Source of the DNA: Amia ocellicauda
Taxonomy: Eukaryota; Chordata; Actinopteri; Amiiformes; Amiidae
NCBI RefSeq assembly: GCF_036373705.1
Contig: NC_089855.1
Coordinates: 8,807,719-8,871,718, forward strand
Direction: 5' to 3'
Length of the DNA: 64,000 nt
The position numbers were made by a program, and so were the translations under genes. Shown here one piece after another: positions 21,047 through 33,371 of this stretch; within the stretch, counting starts at the first letter, position 1, and each line of letters begins with the position of its first letter. The notes under the pieces are model-generated. The model worked only from the letters and a program-made list of their open reading frames with translations. It did not search any database and had not been told where the DNA came from.

Positions 21047-23469
21047 AAAATACTTTTGTAACACATAGATACCGTGCTGCCACTTCCCCTTCCAGAAGCT
21101 GTGCAATAAGGATGATAAGCAGATGAAGACACTGAACACAGAGGAACGGGACTGATCTTTGAACGAGGCTGAGTTTATTTAGGCAAAAATATACTTTTCT
21201 AAAGATCTATCTATTTCAGGAGCATACTCAGTGTTTGCTTCGTGGGTGTGGTTTAGAAAATAATCTCCTCTTAATCAGAATCTGAAGACTTCCGTACTTC
21301 ATATAGACCTTTAGGGGCATCAAAAGTAAAATAAAAAGCTCTTCATGCACACAAAGTCAAAATTGCCCTTTATTTTGCTTATTGGAACTATAAGCATTAA
21401 AATAAAATGAAAATCAGATAAATTCCTTAATCCATACAAATTATTTAAATGCATATGGGGTTATTCAAACTCTCAAAAATAGAAACATACTTTCAATCGA
21501 CCTAATCGAGTCATGATCATAATAATAATGGAAAACAAAATGGAAATATATTCTCTCTTTACAATCATAATAAAAATAGCAACATTTGAGCTGGAAATAC
21601 AATATTCAGCTGTTTTTGGCAGCAGATATAAAACAGAAGCAGATACACACATAGGAAACACATCTCTTCTTATAGGCAAACATGAAACCCTGATTCCTTA
21701 GGATCCGATCCCGTTGATGTGGGATGTGATGTGGTTTGAGTGACAGTGGTCGGTCACCCATGGAGAAACAATATAAAAACAATCGAGCGGGATTCGATTT
21801 GTGGTTTTGTGCAGGCGGCTGGAGAAGGTGTTGTGAACCAGCCATCTCCTTCAAGAGAGAGTGAGGAAGCACACTGGCTTTCACTGAGGATTGAGAACCA
21901 GACTAATGGATTAGCATGAGTAAACAAGACAACGACTGGATAATTAATGTTTGTTATTGATTGACTGATTCTTTAATTTATTGTGCAGCATCTGTTTCTA
22001 TGAACAGGACAAGATGTTCTCAATCATTTGGAATCTCCATCTCTTTGAAACAACTCTTCCTTTCCTTTTTTTTGTTCCACTCGGTATGTGAATATCTGGA
22101 ACACAACGATGGCTATCTCTCTGTGCCAATGTGACTCAGTCCTCCTCCTACCGTGTTTGGCTATGCTCTCTGGGACAATCCTGAAGGTAAATCCTCTGCC
22201 GGCTGCCAATTCGCAGCTGACACATTCCCCAGAGTGCCCTGTCGGCCATGGGCCATTCATATATATATATATTTAATTGTATGTATATATACAGGAGTCT
22301 ATCTGCCTGTGTCAAAGCACCAGCTTGTGTGATCGCTGAGAGGAGAACATGTTCCCCCTCTTAGCTCTCAGTTTAAAAAAGCAGAAACATTTGGGGGGAC
22401 TCCACAAACTCGGAACTCACTGAACTCTGATTGCCATGTCAATAATGTCTCCTCCCCTATTTATTATGTCCCTATTAAGGGGCATAAACACAAAGAATGG
22501 CACTTTACAATCCAAACACTCTGATTAAAGACTCATATTTAAGATTGGAACGAGTTTTGGGGGGATTGTTCCTGTCAAAAATAAACCTGAAGAAAAGCAC
22601 TTAATGAAGAGACGACTTAAACTCTTTGAGGACATTTGAGGACAGTGACTCCAATGAAAGATGAGACAGGGGTTTAGGGGCTGATATCTCATTGCAACCC
22701 GTGCAGAACGAATCCAGAATTACACACAATAAGCCCTTTCAGGGTAAAGATCTAAAACCGAAAATGTGGCATTGATCTGTGCGACGAGAAATCCTTATTT
22801 GACTATTAAGATGTGACTGATACTTAAAAACTCAAGAACAGCTTTAAGGGCTTGTATTGATCGATCAGCGTTGCGTGGGAGGTGCTACACCTAGCAAAAG
22901 ACCCAGAAACCCTGAAATGCGGTCTTGTCTCAGCAGGGCTATCAATTTCCTTTCCCTTTGTCCCACAGTGCTGATTACTTAACAAAAACCTGTGTCATCC
23001 TATATCCAGAAGACACCATTTGAACAGCTTTGATGGCTGTGATATTACTTGAAAGGCCTGAATAAAACCCTTCACCTGCCTTGTAATCCTTTACCTCCAA
23101 ATTCCCTTTCCATAGTTCGCCATCATAAAGCTGTGCAATCCTTCTGTATCCAGCGACTGCAGGAAAGACTAGTTATCCCAATAGACAAGCAGGATACTAG
23201 AGATACAATGTTTACAAAGCAGTAGGGTTGGTACAGCTGGTATACACATCCACAAACCAAATAACCCATGTATCTCACCAACTATACAAACACACAAACA
23301 GCAGAAGATCATATCCTTGTGTAAAAGTCGGAGGTCCCACGTCACCGAAAAATAAGTCATATTATAAGGTAACATTCATGTGTGTGTTTTGTCCCCCTTC
23401 CAAGGTTCATAGTTACGGTTTCTAACACAACCCGCCGCACAGGATAGTTTTTGGTTCCTCTGCGCTCCA
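21047..23469. other. intergenic stretch and probable htr1f 3' UTR
   Basis: AT-rich, with a short TA run at 22259-22273. The part nearest 23.47 kb should be the 3' UTR of htr1f, but no convincing minus-strand AATAAA was picked out close to the stop. No gene seen. Confidence 0.45.
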
Positions 23470-24561
23470 TCAAAGGTAGTGTCTGCACCTGATGAGCTTC
23501 TGGAAGGCCTTCTTGAAGTCCTCGTTGAAGATGGTGTAGATGAGCGGGTTGATGAGGGAATTGAGGTATCCCAGCCACGTCAGGAAGTCGGCCACTATGT
23601 GGGTCGTGGTGCACGTGGAGCACACATTGACGATGAGCTCCTTCAGGAAGAAGGGCAGCCAGCAGATCACGAAAGCCCCCAGGATCAACCCCAGTGTGGT
23701 GGCTGCCTTCTTCTCCCGTGTGCATGAGATCTTCTGCCTCCTCCAGGACTTCTCCCGACAGGACTCGCCTTTGGAGCTCTTGATGGTGATGTGGACACGA
23801 TCTCCCTCTGTTGAGGGCTCCGAGTAGGACTTCTCCGGCGGGCACAGGCCGGGGTTGCCCTTCAGGCTCTTGTCTGTGCACTCTGGCAGCATGTTGCCGT
23901 TCATCTCCTCCTTGGCAATGCGGCTGACGCTCCTCCTGTGATACAGGGTCTTGGCCGCCCTGTAGATCTTGTAGTAGAGGATGAGGATGAGCGCCAGGGG
24001 GATGTAGAAGGCCCCAAACGTGGTGTAGATGGTGAAGGCAATGTGATTGTGCTTGATGATACACTCGTCCTCCTCGCTCTTGATCTGCTGCCTCCAGAAC
24101 AGTGGGGGCATGGAGATGAAGATGGAGATGACCCACACCACAGTGATCATGATGGCCGCGTGCTTGGGCGTCCGTTTGCGGGAGTACTCCACGGCATCCG
24201 TGATGGCCCGGTAGCGGTCCAGGGCGATGGCGGCCAGGTGTAGGATGGAGCAGGTGCAGCAGGTGATGTCCACGCTCAGCCAGATGTTGCACACCACCTG
24301 GCCCATAATCCAGGACTCCTTCACGATGTAAACGATGCTGAAGGGCATCACCAGGATGGCCACCAGGAAGTCCGTGACGGCCAGTGAACAGATCAGGTAG
24401 TTGGCCGGGTGGTGCAGCTTCCTGGTGACGATGATGGCCGCGATGACCAGGGAGTTGATGGCCGTGGTCAGGACTGCTAGCAGGGACAGGGACAGGGAGA
24501 TCAGGATCTTGGATACGACCGCCGAGGAGACGGTGTCATTGGTGTAGTTGGATGAATTCAT
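23470..24561 (-). CDS. htr1f: 5-hydroxytryptamine receptor 1F
   Basis: Seven-helix serotonin receptor of the 5-HT1 class, which couples to Gi and lowers cAMP at the plasma membrane. The frame from MNSSNYTND gives 363 residues, against 366 in human HTR1F. Visible features are N-glycosylation sites at Asn2, Asn5 and Asn8, Asn36 (1.50), Asp64 (2.50), Asp98 (3.32, the amine-binding residue in SVDITCCTCS), the Cys91-Cys167 disulfide pair, DRY at 115-117, CWLP at 300-303 and NPLIY at 338-342. The third loop (SWRRQKIS, then REKKAATTLGLILGAFVICW) matches HTR1F rather than HTR1E, HTR1A, HTR1B or HTR1D. A longer frame reaches upstream, but CTCCCTCAG immediately before CATG is a good splice acceptor, so the 5' UTR is probably on another exon and the MNSS start is preferred. 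The tail ends RCRHYL. It sits beside znf654 as in human. Confidence 0.95.
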   Translation of the reverse strand: MNSSNYTNDTVSSAVVSKILISLSLSLLAVLTTAINSLVIAAIIVTRKLHHPANYLICSLAVTDFLVAILVMPFSIVYIVKESWIMGQVVCNIWLSVDITCCTCSILHLAAIALDRYRAITDAVEYSRKRTPKHAAIMITVVWVISIFISMPPLFWRQQIKSEEDECIIKHNHIAFTIYTTFGAFYIPLALILILYYKIYRAAKTLYHRRSVSRIAKEEMNGNMLPECTDKSLKGNPGLCPPEKSYSEPSTEGDRVHITIKSSKGESCREKSWRRQKISCTREKKAATTLGLILGAFVICWLPFFLKELIVNVCSTCTTTHIVADFLTWLGYLNSLINPLIYTIFNEDFKKAFQKLIRCRHYL

Positions 24562-24562
24562 G

Positions 24563-24578
24563 CTGAGGGAGGTGCGTG
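24563..24578 (-). promoter_or_regulatory. splice acceptor one base before the htr1f start codon
   Basis: On the minus strand a pyrimidine-rich run ending CCTCCCTCAG is followed by C and then ATG. It supports a noncoding upstream exon and would exclude the in-frame Asp-rich extension (MDDDDDGH) from the protein. If the acceptor is not used, the start at 24606 is possible. Confidence 0.5.
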
Positions 24579-24606
24579 GGAGATGTCCGTCGTCATCATC
24601 ATCCAT

Positions 24607-27600
24607 GTCCAAACCAACAAAACAAAAACAAACAAACACACATATTAGCTCAGGAATTAACATGAATCTAAACATGCCAGTCAATGTGTTTCCTAAATAA
24701 CAGAGCTAGCTGGTGGCCTATGAACACAGATCTTGGACAAAACTGGGGGCTAAGAAAGCTTAGCAATGTTGAGTAAATTAAGAATTTATTCCCAGGATGG
24801 AGAAGGGACCCTGTCGACCAGCACCCACTAGAGAATGAAGATATGATGTTCTCTACCATACTTTTCTTCATACCTTTGCAGCCTCTTTTCAGGGACCACA
24901 GGCCTTCTTTGTGAGCAGGAATGCCACCCAATCCGGGCCTCGTCTTCAGTTGGGCTGAGCCAGAGGTGGAGATGCCAGTTCCATAATGTCCATCAATGGG
25001 TGCAACACTGTCATGTGGAGGAGGAAGAAGAAGAAGAAGAAGTGAGAAAAACAATAACATTTTGAGACTTGTTGCAGGTGTGCTGGAAAAGACGGATCCC
25101 ATTTGTTTGCTTCTTTGCAACAGGAGAGGAGCCTACTGCCATCACCCTTGACATTTCATTGATCAAAGGGATGGGTGCCTTCGAAATGCACAAACGCTGT
25201 GTCTCATCTCTGCGTCTTTGAAAAGGAAATTGGGATCCCCAGGACCAGTGAAGGAATATAAAAGCGCCCACTGGACCAAAGCGCTCATTTTATTATGCAT
25301 ATAAGGTATTTAAGCCTCACATCTTCTCTTCATCCTTCTCCCTATTTGCTGCTTTTGTTCAGGAAGGAAATCAATGTATTGCTTAATGTAACTTCACTAT
25401 ATTGACATGGGTAGCTTGTGAACAAAAAAACAAATACAATTCTGTTTTTCTACCTGTTGATTACCATCTGGTGCTAACTAGGCAAGACAACTGCTCTCTA
25501 TTTAATAATGCACATGCAGTTTGCAGACATAATGTTCTGTATGCATACAAACAAGAGTATAAACACTCTCACACACACACAACTTTGCATGATTGCACGC
25601 ATTATGGTTGCATGTAAAATGTTATGAAACAATCTTAAAATAATTTGGAAAACAATAGATAAGTAATATCAATCAGCAATATTCCATACTATCGATTATA
25701 TAAATCAATAATATTTTATACTATCAAACAACAAAATCGCTTGGGGGCAACTATTCCCAAAGACTATTTTGATGGTCCATTTTCAGGTCTTGTTGTTTTT
25801 ATTGCGGATGCTGGTAATAGTGGTAATTACATTTAGTCATCGATTAGTTCTCCATTATAAATGTTAAGGATTAGATTAAACTCTAACTTTTGGGGGTTTC
25901 AGGAGAGAAACAGATTGGCTTTCTGATTATCTATAAAATATTTTTTTTAACATACTTTAATATTCATAAAACATAATATCAATACATTTATAAGGTAAAA
26001 ACACTTTAGACAGTAGACACAAGTAATTTGCATCAATTAGGCACATTGAGCAGTAATTGTATATAATTCCGCTTTAATTGCAGTGCATAGCCCCTGTACT
26101 TGGAAACCTCAAAAATGGTTTATTTAATTAAGTAGGTCCATTTACTTCTGCAGATTGGTCATAAAGGCAAAGGTTTTTAAAAATGCATGACACGCTCTCA
26201 ACCTATTACTGATTTATTTATTATGGAGAGCACTGAGGGGAAGAGCATGGAAAAGAGTTGAATGTCTAACGCTAACACCTGGGTAAAAATAAATGGGCAT
26301 TCGCATTCTCAGAAGAACTATTTCTAGCTTTTCTGTTTCGAGAAGCGTGCAGTCATCCTCAGCCATTCTTTATCGGTTTGTTTTTGTATTTTTGCGCTGC
26401 GGTTATTTTGTTTTGATGTCGTAATACATGTTCCTTCACCTCCTGTAATCATGACTCTTCAGGACCTGCAATCTGAGCTCAAAGGACGTCTGTCACCACT
26501 GTTGTTAACTCTTCATGACTCCTTCCCACACTGTTAACTTTTCTGCCTTCTGTTCCATCTCAGTCTCTATAGAGCGAATTAGACAACATGTAGAGAGGCT
26601 GTGCTCACCTCCCAGTAGGGTCAGGTAAATCAGCTTATTTGTACTACTGTAAATGCTGGTACTTCCTAGAGCGATTGTTACTATCCATGCAATATCTGTT
26701 TTCTAGAATCAATAAATGTTAGGTAAAGTTCTGTGACTATTTTAAAGCAAAACTAACTAAAAGACTGTCATTTCTTCCCAACAGCATGTTTTATTGAAAG
26801 GTTGCGAACCTTTAACAGGACCTTAGCCTGACTGTGGTTGATCTCCATTTAAAAAACAAACACACAGAAAACTATGCGATCATTAATTCTGCCACTTTCC
26901 CGGTAGCTCAAGTTAGGTAATTTGTTCTCATGTCTCGAAATGCACTGATATTTTCCTGGGCGTTACATAACAGCTGTTAACATGAATCTGTTCCCAAATG
27001 CCCTGAATTACCCTGAACGTTCATGCTAAAAACCCAGCAGAACACATCCTCTGCTACAGGCTTCCCGTGTGTGCTTGTTTTCTGTCCTGGCCTTGCTGAT
27101 TAACACCATTATTGTGTGAGAGGCGACTGATGCTTGAGCAAAAAATTAAAGCATCGAAAAATGACACATTTCCCATCACCTCCCTCTTACTGTACGTAGC
27201 ACAGATCGATGTTTAAACACAAGGCTGGGCCTGAAGTGATATCTAATGACACAACTGGATGCAGAGGACGGTGTTATTCTAAAAGCATGTCTGGCCTTGT
27301 TTCCTCCATGTAAACAGATGAGTCTTTAGCAGAGAAAATGTACAAAGGCTTTTAGGCTCGAGGCCTTGGGCTGCAACTGTGAGTTTAGAGTTGTTTCTGA
27401 CATAAAGAGGAAGTTTTACCCTTTCAGCCTCGTACTCTAAACCCCACACGACAGCCTTGGGGCTTCTCTCCAGGGCCCTGGGAGGAGAAATGTAGTGCTG
27501 GGCTGTTAGACCTTCACAAGAGAGTGTAGACATTGTGGAAGAACAATGCAAGACTGGTGGTGATGAAACACTGTCATGCACTGGCTTATTTAACTTCATA

Positions 27601-28469
27601 TCAACCTGCCTGCTCTGGCTGTGCATCAATTTGATTTGAAGGTATTATGCCTCTCCTTTAGGATATTGATAGGTTTTGCTTATTTGTTTTTAAATAAATG
27701 TGCTGTTTTGAATGCTGGACAAAAACAGAGATTCTATGGTTTATCTCACCTTCTCAAAAGAGCACAGACACAGTGATTAATGTAGGGTATTACGCAGGAA
27801 AGACTGTTGTATCAAGAGGGTAAGTATGTTTATCTCATAACAGTGATATTTCGTCATTAAATCAGGAATTTTATCTCGGTTTGAAGGCTAAAAAACATTA
27901 TTCTGACTGATGAAAGCCTGATCTGTATCCTTACTTAGCATAATCTGATAACCTAACTGAGTAATTTCCCTGTCTACTGCCCATTGTCTGTTGCCATCAC
28001 CTGAAACTCTACACAAATTGCAGTTTGCTTAACAGAGAAGACCAAACACACTTCTCTGACAGAGTTGTGCCCATTCAAGCTAGTGTTGTCCGTCCTACAC
28101 TGTGAATCAGGCAAAAAGAGCGGCGCTCCAGTTCCAACCAGTGGACTGATCACTGTGACATTCAGAATTGTTCTTATTTTTAAAAACAGTAGAAATAAAA
28201 ACATGAATGTCCAGTCAAGCACATCCAATAACCAGCACAGCACCAGCCTGCACACAGAGCTGGAGGATCTAGCACCAGCTCCACTTCCATATCACATGCA
28301 AGTCACTCTAACTGAACCCAATCTAGGTAGTCTTGCATCCTTCTTGCATTAAAGGGACTGGATGCTTGTTCCAGTGGCAGAGTGACACAGGTCCCACTGT
28401 TAACATGGACTGTGGAAAGACAGAAGAGCAATGCTGGCAGAAGAACAATGCACTGTCCAACCTAGAGCG
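24607..28469. other. upstream side of htr1f, no coding sequence seen
   Basis: It should hold the htr1f promoter and noncoding first exon(s), which could not be placed. A (GAA)n run lies near 25018-25043 and a CA-rich run near 25569-25582. The rest is AT-rich with no recognised repeat or gene. Confidence 0.45.
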
Positions 28470-28729
28470 ACGGTCACAATCTCATTGTGATGGTCATTAC
28501 TCCTCAGTGTCATGGTCATTGGTCAGAATCTCAGTGTGATGGTCATTAGAACATCAGCATGATGGCCGTTAGAATCAATCTCAGTGTGATGGTCATCAGT
28601 CAGAATCTCAGTGTGATGGTCATTAGAGTCTCAGTGTGATGGTCATTGGTCAGAATCTCAGTGTGATGATCATTACTCCTCAGTGTGATGGTCATTAGTC
28701 ACAATCTCAATGTGATGGTCATTGGTCAG
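28470..28729 (+). repeat. minisatellite, unit about 27 bases
   Basis: About ten degenerate units of the type CTCAGTGTGATGGTCATT with a variable linker (GGTCAGAAT, ACTC or AGAGT). The unit length varies by loss of the linker. It is not a CRISPR array: there are no unique spacers and the host is a vertebrate. Confidence 0.85.
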
Positions 28730-30077
28730 TGGATGTCAGAGGTCTGCTCTGATCCGCCTCTGAACCCAACCCGCAAGGTCAAAAGACAGCATGAGGACAA
28801 GGGGCTCTCTTAACAGTCCAGACACTTGCGACTGCAGCAGGAGCGGAGGCCCAGCTGCCTGCCTGCCAGCTGCTGGGGGGATGTGTGTGTTGGAGGATCT
28901 TCCCAGGGCTACAGTTGGCTACAGTTGGTGATCTCAGTGTATTTTGGGAAATCTGGGAAATCTGGGAAATTTTCAGTTTATCTGGTGTTAGATAGATAAG
29001 AGTTGGAAAGTTTGCTACTTGAGCGCAGAAGCTTTTAAAGTCATTCAGGAAATTGCTCCCAGTGAATGACTGTAACTTGACTGACTGAAACATTTTAAAT
29101 CCAAAGTATCCCCAGTGTTTATTCACATGTCCTAGCTTCCTGCTGCATAAAACCCAAGAGTGCTGCGAGTGAAAACCTCACTGGGATCCATTATGTTCTT
29201 ACACAGAAACATACTTTAATAAAAGAGCAGCACTAAACCATACTAAATAACTAAACTAAATATGCAGAACACCAGGGGACAGAGCCAAGGCACTACAGGT
29301 AGAAATGACGTGAAGAAAAATGACATTTGAATGCTGCAGGACTGTAGACATAGTACTGATTATACATTACATGGAATAAAACACTCATTACAAACTAAAA
29401 CCTCAGCTTCCTAGAGACGTTAGTCATAATTGTGTTGGTTCTTCTTTAATCATTCTTTGTATTCATAAAAATAAATAATGAGTCACATACAGAAGCTGAT
29501 ATCTATTTATCGGTCTATCTGTCTATCTATCCTACTTCTTAAAGTGGTGGTTTCAGATTTCTGGCTAAAAAGTAATATACAGTGAGGATCTGTTTCTAGT
29601 ACCGCATGATAAAGAACAACAGCCTAAAGGTCTTCTTTAATTCTGGATGGACACCAAGTAACTGTGTGGGATCCTGTTTTATGACACTGCCAGGGAACTG
29701 TAGAATCACTTTAGTTTGTTTTTCTCTGTGCTGACTTGTGATGAATAGATACAGACTCAATATCTGTTATTATATTGTCAGCACCAGTCGTCCTCCGTGA
29801 CGAATTTCAAATTTCAATCCAATGGTCTAAAGCTAAATCCATCCAGATACTGTCCTGCTTGAGATCATGTTGTGTTCCTTGACCATGTTGTCTCCAAACA
29901 GGGAATCAAACCAAATCCTGTGTCCAGATAAACGTCCACTTTCCTCTTGAGCTGAGTTATCCCTCTTTTGACCAGGTCTATCGGGTACAGCTATAGAAGA
30001 AGCTGGTAATGGATTTAAATGATTAAGAAACTACTTGGTTGAGTGATCAACCCATGTAGATTATGTATATCATTGCA
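28730..30077. other. intergenic stretch, no gene seen
   Basis: Contains a short tandem run of TGGGAAATC near 28944-28970 and a (TATC)n-like run near 29500-29530. No coding signal. Confidence 0.5.
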
Positions 30078-30335
30078 TGCGTGTGTCCCTGCTGATCTGG
30101 AAAAGCTCCTCTGGTTTGATGTGGTCGTTGCCTTTCGTGATTTTGAAGACTTGGATCAAGTCCCCACGTAGTCTCCTCTGTTCCAGGGTGAAAAGGTTCA
30201 GTTCCTCAGTCTCTCAGTAGGACTTTCCCTTCAGACCTGGAATAAGTCTGGTTGCTCTCCTCTGAACTGCCTCTAGAGCAGCGATATCTTTCTTGAAGTG
30301 TGTTGCTCAGAACTGTACACAGTATCCAGATGAAA
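30078..30335 (-). mobile_element. CR1-like LINE 3' fragment
   Basis: Nearly the same sequence as 38189-38445 in the same orientation. It covers the end of the reverse-transcriptase frame and the start of the 3' region (AAGATATCGCTGCTCTAGAG on the element strand). Both ends are truncated. Confidence 0.75.
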
Positions 30336-32404
30336 TATTTGAACTCTCCTGTCCTGTTTCTTCACGGAGGACGACTCCTCTACCAACTGCAGTTTCTGAC
30401 AGGATGAAGGAAGCCTCTGTTTTATTCCTCTGGCCCATAGTGCTGTGGAGTCATGCACACCTCCTCCCATGTGATGAACATCATGTTTTTTAAGTGTGAA
30501 AGACTCCAAATACAAATAACAGCAAACCGGCACCTTCCAGAGTTCACGTCCCCTCACCTCCATTTCATGAAAAAGTAATGAATACACGCATGTCAGAATG
30601 TGAGATAAAATAACAAGGGTAGTGAATTGATTGAAAATCCTTATTTTGATGCAGACAGACAGACAGCCTGAGGCAGTGGGCTCTGACTGCGAGACACCGG
30701 AGCAGCCCACTGTCTGAGTCCCACAGTGCTTAGCTTTCTAATTATTTACAGAATGAGATTAAATGCTAATATGTCAAGAAAAGGCCCCGAAATTAAACAG
30801 AAATAATAAGAAAAAAAACTCCACACAAAGCTCCTCTTCTCTCTCTCTCTTCGTTTTTTTCCTTCTGTCTACTGAAAGGGTTGCCATAGAAATACTGCAA
30901 GGCTCCGTCCTGTGTTTTATATGAGCGCTGATACATTCAACAACACAAGTCATGTAGAACAGCGAGGACATACAGAAGACTTTTCAATTAATTCCAAGTC
31001 TTTTCCCGCGTTTTAGAAATGTGGATATTATTTAGATGTATTGTGATGGGACACAGTATACTCCCTGTTTTAAAGGGCATCTAAAGGAAAGGCAATAAAG
31101 TACTTATGTAAGACAAACTATACAGCGTCTGCAGTAGAATCTGCAGTATACGACATTTTGTTTTAAGTATTTAGCGTAGCCGAAAGAAAAATATTTGAAC
31201 TTATAAAACTTGAACTTGAAAAGTTATAATTCAGTGGTGTACAATAGAGATTTCTAATTATTACTAATTTATGTATTTGTTAGAATAGACTCTTAATCCA
31301 TCAGGTAATTTGGAAGATCAATTCAGAGTAAATAGTTCATTGTTTGTAATCAACGTTTTATTGTCCTGCAGGTTATACATGAATAGTGTAAAATCCATTG
31401 GGATCATTTCTTTTAAATGAATGAAAGCAGATTAAAAGCTGCTATTATTCTCCATAATCATGACAATTTATTTCCAATGAGAAAACTCTTGTCTCCAGGG
31501 CATGGTGCAGATAAATAAAACACACAGGGGATTTAATTGCCTTCCTCAGCTGCTGTGAGAGAAATAATCAAGGTGGAAGAGGTTTCTTGTACATTGCCAA
31601 AATGTGAACATAAAACCCACATTATCCTGAAGCTGGCTGCTTTAGAATTGCATCATCTTTCAAATAGGGGACCAGTGACAGTCAACGTTTCTGCATTAAG
31701 TTTTGTCCTTCACACCAGAAGTCCTGTAGCACTGGGAAGACAAACAATCGCTGCAGTGACATGCTCCTCACCCCAACTGAAAATATGTTTTTAGTCACCT
31801 GCGTGGGGCAGTCGGGCAGTCCTTTATGTCGAACCAGGCTTCTCTGATTCTTCCAAGTCCTCTTACAACTGAAAATACATTTCCAGGACAATTTAGCCGC
31901 CCAAAAGGAAAGTGCATGGAGGCACAGTGATTGCAGGTATTGTTGTTTCATGAAAATGTCAGACAGGAAATTAAACACAACCACCGTAAAAGAAAAGATA
32001 AGGGCTAAACACCAAGTATTTAAAAAAACACAATGTACTGAAACATCGACAGCGCTGGAGGGACGCCTCCACTGAAGCCACGGACTCTGCTTCACACCAC
32101 TGTCTGCAACTAATTACCGAGAGTTTTTATTGTAGTTTAGGAAATGAGACTGCCAGGGGAGATAATGACAATAAAATGATATCATTTCAGACGTAGCGAA
32201 GCTGTAGAGCAGAGGATCGAAGGGAAAGTTAAACACGAGAAACAGGAAAAGAAGCCAATGCCCTGGCAGAGCTGATACTTTTCTTCACTTTCATGAGTGC
32301 ATTTCTGTCAGCCACCATGTCTGTCTGTCTTCATTTTCACTGTGGTGAAATTAAACTGCAGTAGGGATTATGGACATATGGATATACATTGTAAAAGCTA
32401 TGTA
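30336..32404. other. intergenic stretch, no gene seen
   Basis: AT-rich. No recognised repeat or coding frame. Confidence 0.5.
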
Positions 32405-32660
32405 TACACTACCAGTCACAAGTTTTAGTACACCTAAATATTTCCAGTTTTATTGAAGTTTACGCAGTTTAATGTCTCAATGTACTCTGAAATTAAAGCA
32501 TAGAACAAATAAACAATTGGAGATAAAAAATAAATCATTTTGTTTAACAAAATGTAACCCCATAAGCTGACAAACCCCTCCTGGTACCTTAAAAGGGCAG
32601 CAAATCCGTGTGTTTCTCTTTAATCCCATGTTAATCTTCACTGTTGTGTGGTTTGCCAAG
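32405..32660 (-). mobile_element. Tc1-like element terminal fragment
   Basis: Begins TACACTACCAGTCACAAGTT, close to the terminal inverted repeat of Tc1-like elements whose ends read TACACTACCGGTCAAAAGTT. The subterminal sequence (CACCTAAATATTTCCAGTTT and onward) also fits the family. Only one end is present. It is a different family from the neighbour at 32744. Confidence 0.55.
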
Positions 32661-32743
32661 TAGTATCCCAGGAAAGCTGAGACTCTCAGCTTTGTAACGA
32701 TGTGAAAAATATATATTTTTACACCCCCCTATCTATCCTATCA

Positions 32744-32880
32744 ATATGGGCCAACATTTCTAAAGAATGCTTTCAGCACCTTGTTGAATAAATGCCACGT
32801 AGAATTAAGGCAGTTCTGAAGGCGAAAGGGGGTCAAACACAGTATTAGTATGGTGTTCCTAATAATCCTTTAGGTGAGTG
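32744..32880 (+). mobile_element. Tc1-like element, right end with transposase C-terminus
   Basis: The plus strand reads WANISKECFQHLVE, a stop, then MPRRIKAVLKAKGGQTQY and a stop, the usual end of a Tc1-like transposase. It is followed by a right terminal repeat (ending CCTTTAGGTGAGTG) that is the reverse complement of the left terminal repeat at 52661. A TA follows at 32881, as expected for Tc1 insertion. One in-frame stop and loss of the 5' part make it dead. Confidence 0.75.
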
Positions 32881-33270
32881 TACAACGATTTTACATAACT
32901 GGATCTGACCTTCTCTGTTTGATAGAACATCAAATAATATATACTGGATTACAAGCCTATTTGCAAAGAAATCCGATCGAAAGTGAGTGATCTGTGACGT
33001 CTGAATGAGACCCCCCCACCCAGAGCAGACTGCGTGTTTGCCCACCGGGCTCTGAATAACGGCAGGCGACACAGATCTGTAAATCGGATGTGTTTGACAA
33101 TGAAACGTGCTGGTAGCCAAGAGAATAAGCTTTCAAATGATGTGCGTATTGTAGGGGGCAAAGGGTGATTTTTTGGAACAGGGGGCGATTATAGGGGACA
33201 TGGGGAGTTTGTAGGGGACAGGGGGTATTCACAATGGACAAGGGTCACACATGACACTTTCGGCTCCTGT

Positions 33271-33371
33271 ATAAGAAAATAAGAACATAAAGTTTACAAA
33301 GGAGAGGTGGCCATTTGACCCATCGTGCTTGTTTGGTGTCCATTAATAACTAAGTGATCCAAGGATTTTTC
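33271..33371 (-). mobile_element. CR1-like LINE 3' tail fragment
   Basis: Carries the minus-strand version of the family tail (CCATTAATAACTAAGTGATC, ending at ATAAGAACATAA). It matches 37943-38040. Only about 100 bases remain. Confidence 0.65.

Noticed and set aside
23357..24292. 311-codon minus-strand frame rich in His and Leu
   Set aside because: Out-of-frame shadow of htr1f.
24562..24684. Longer N-terminus for htr1f (MTGMFRF or MDDDDDG starts)
   Set aside because: Makes the protein longer than the family and runs through a good splice acceptor; the MNSS start gives the normal length.
25255..25262. TATA-box-like ATATAAAA
   Set aside because: It faces away from htr1f on the plus strand with no gene downstream.
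28470..28729. CRISPR-like regular repeat
   Set aside because: Degenerate head-to-tail units without unique spacers, in a vertebrate genome; it is a minisatellite.
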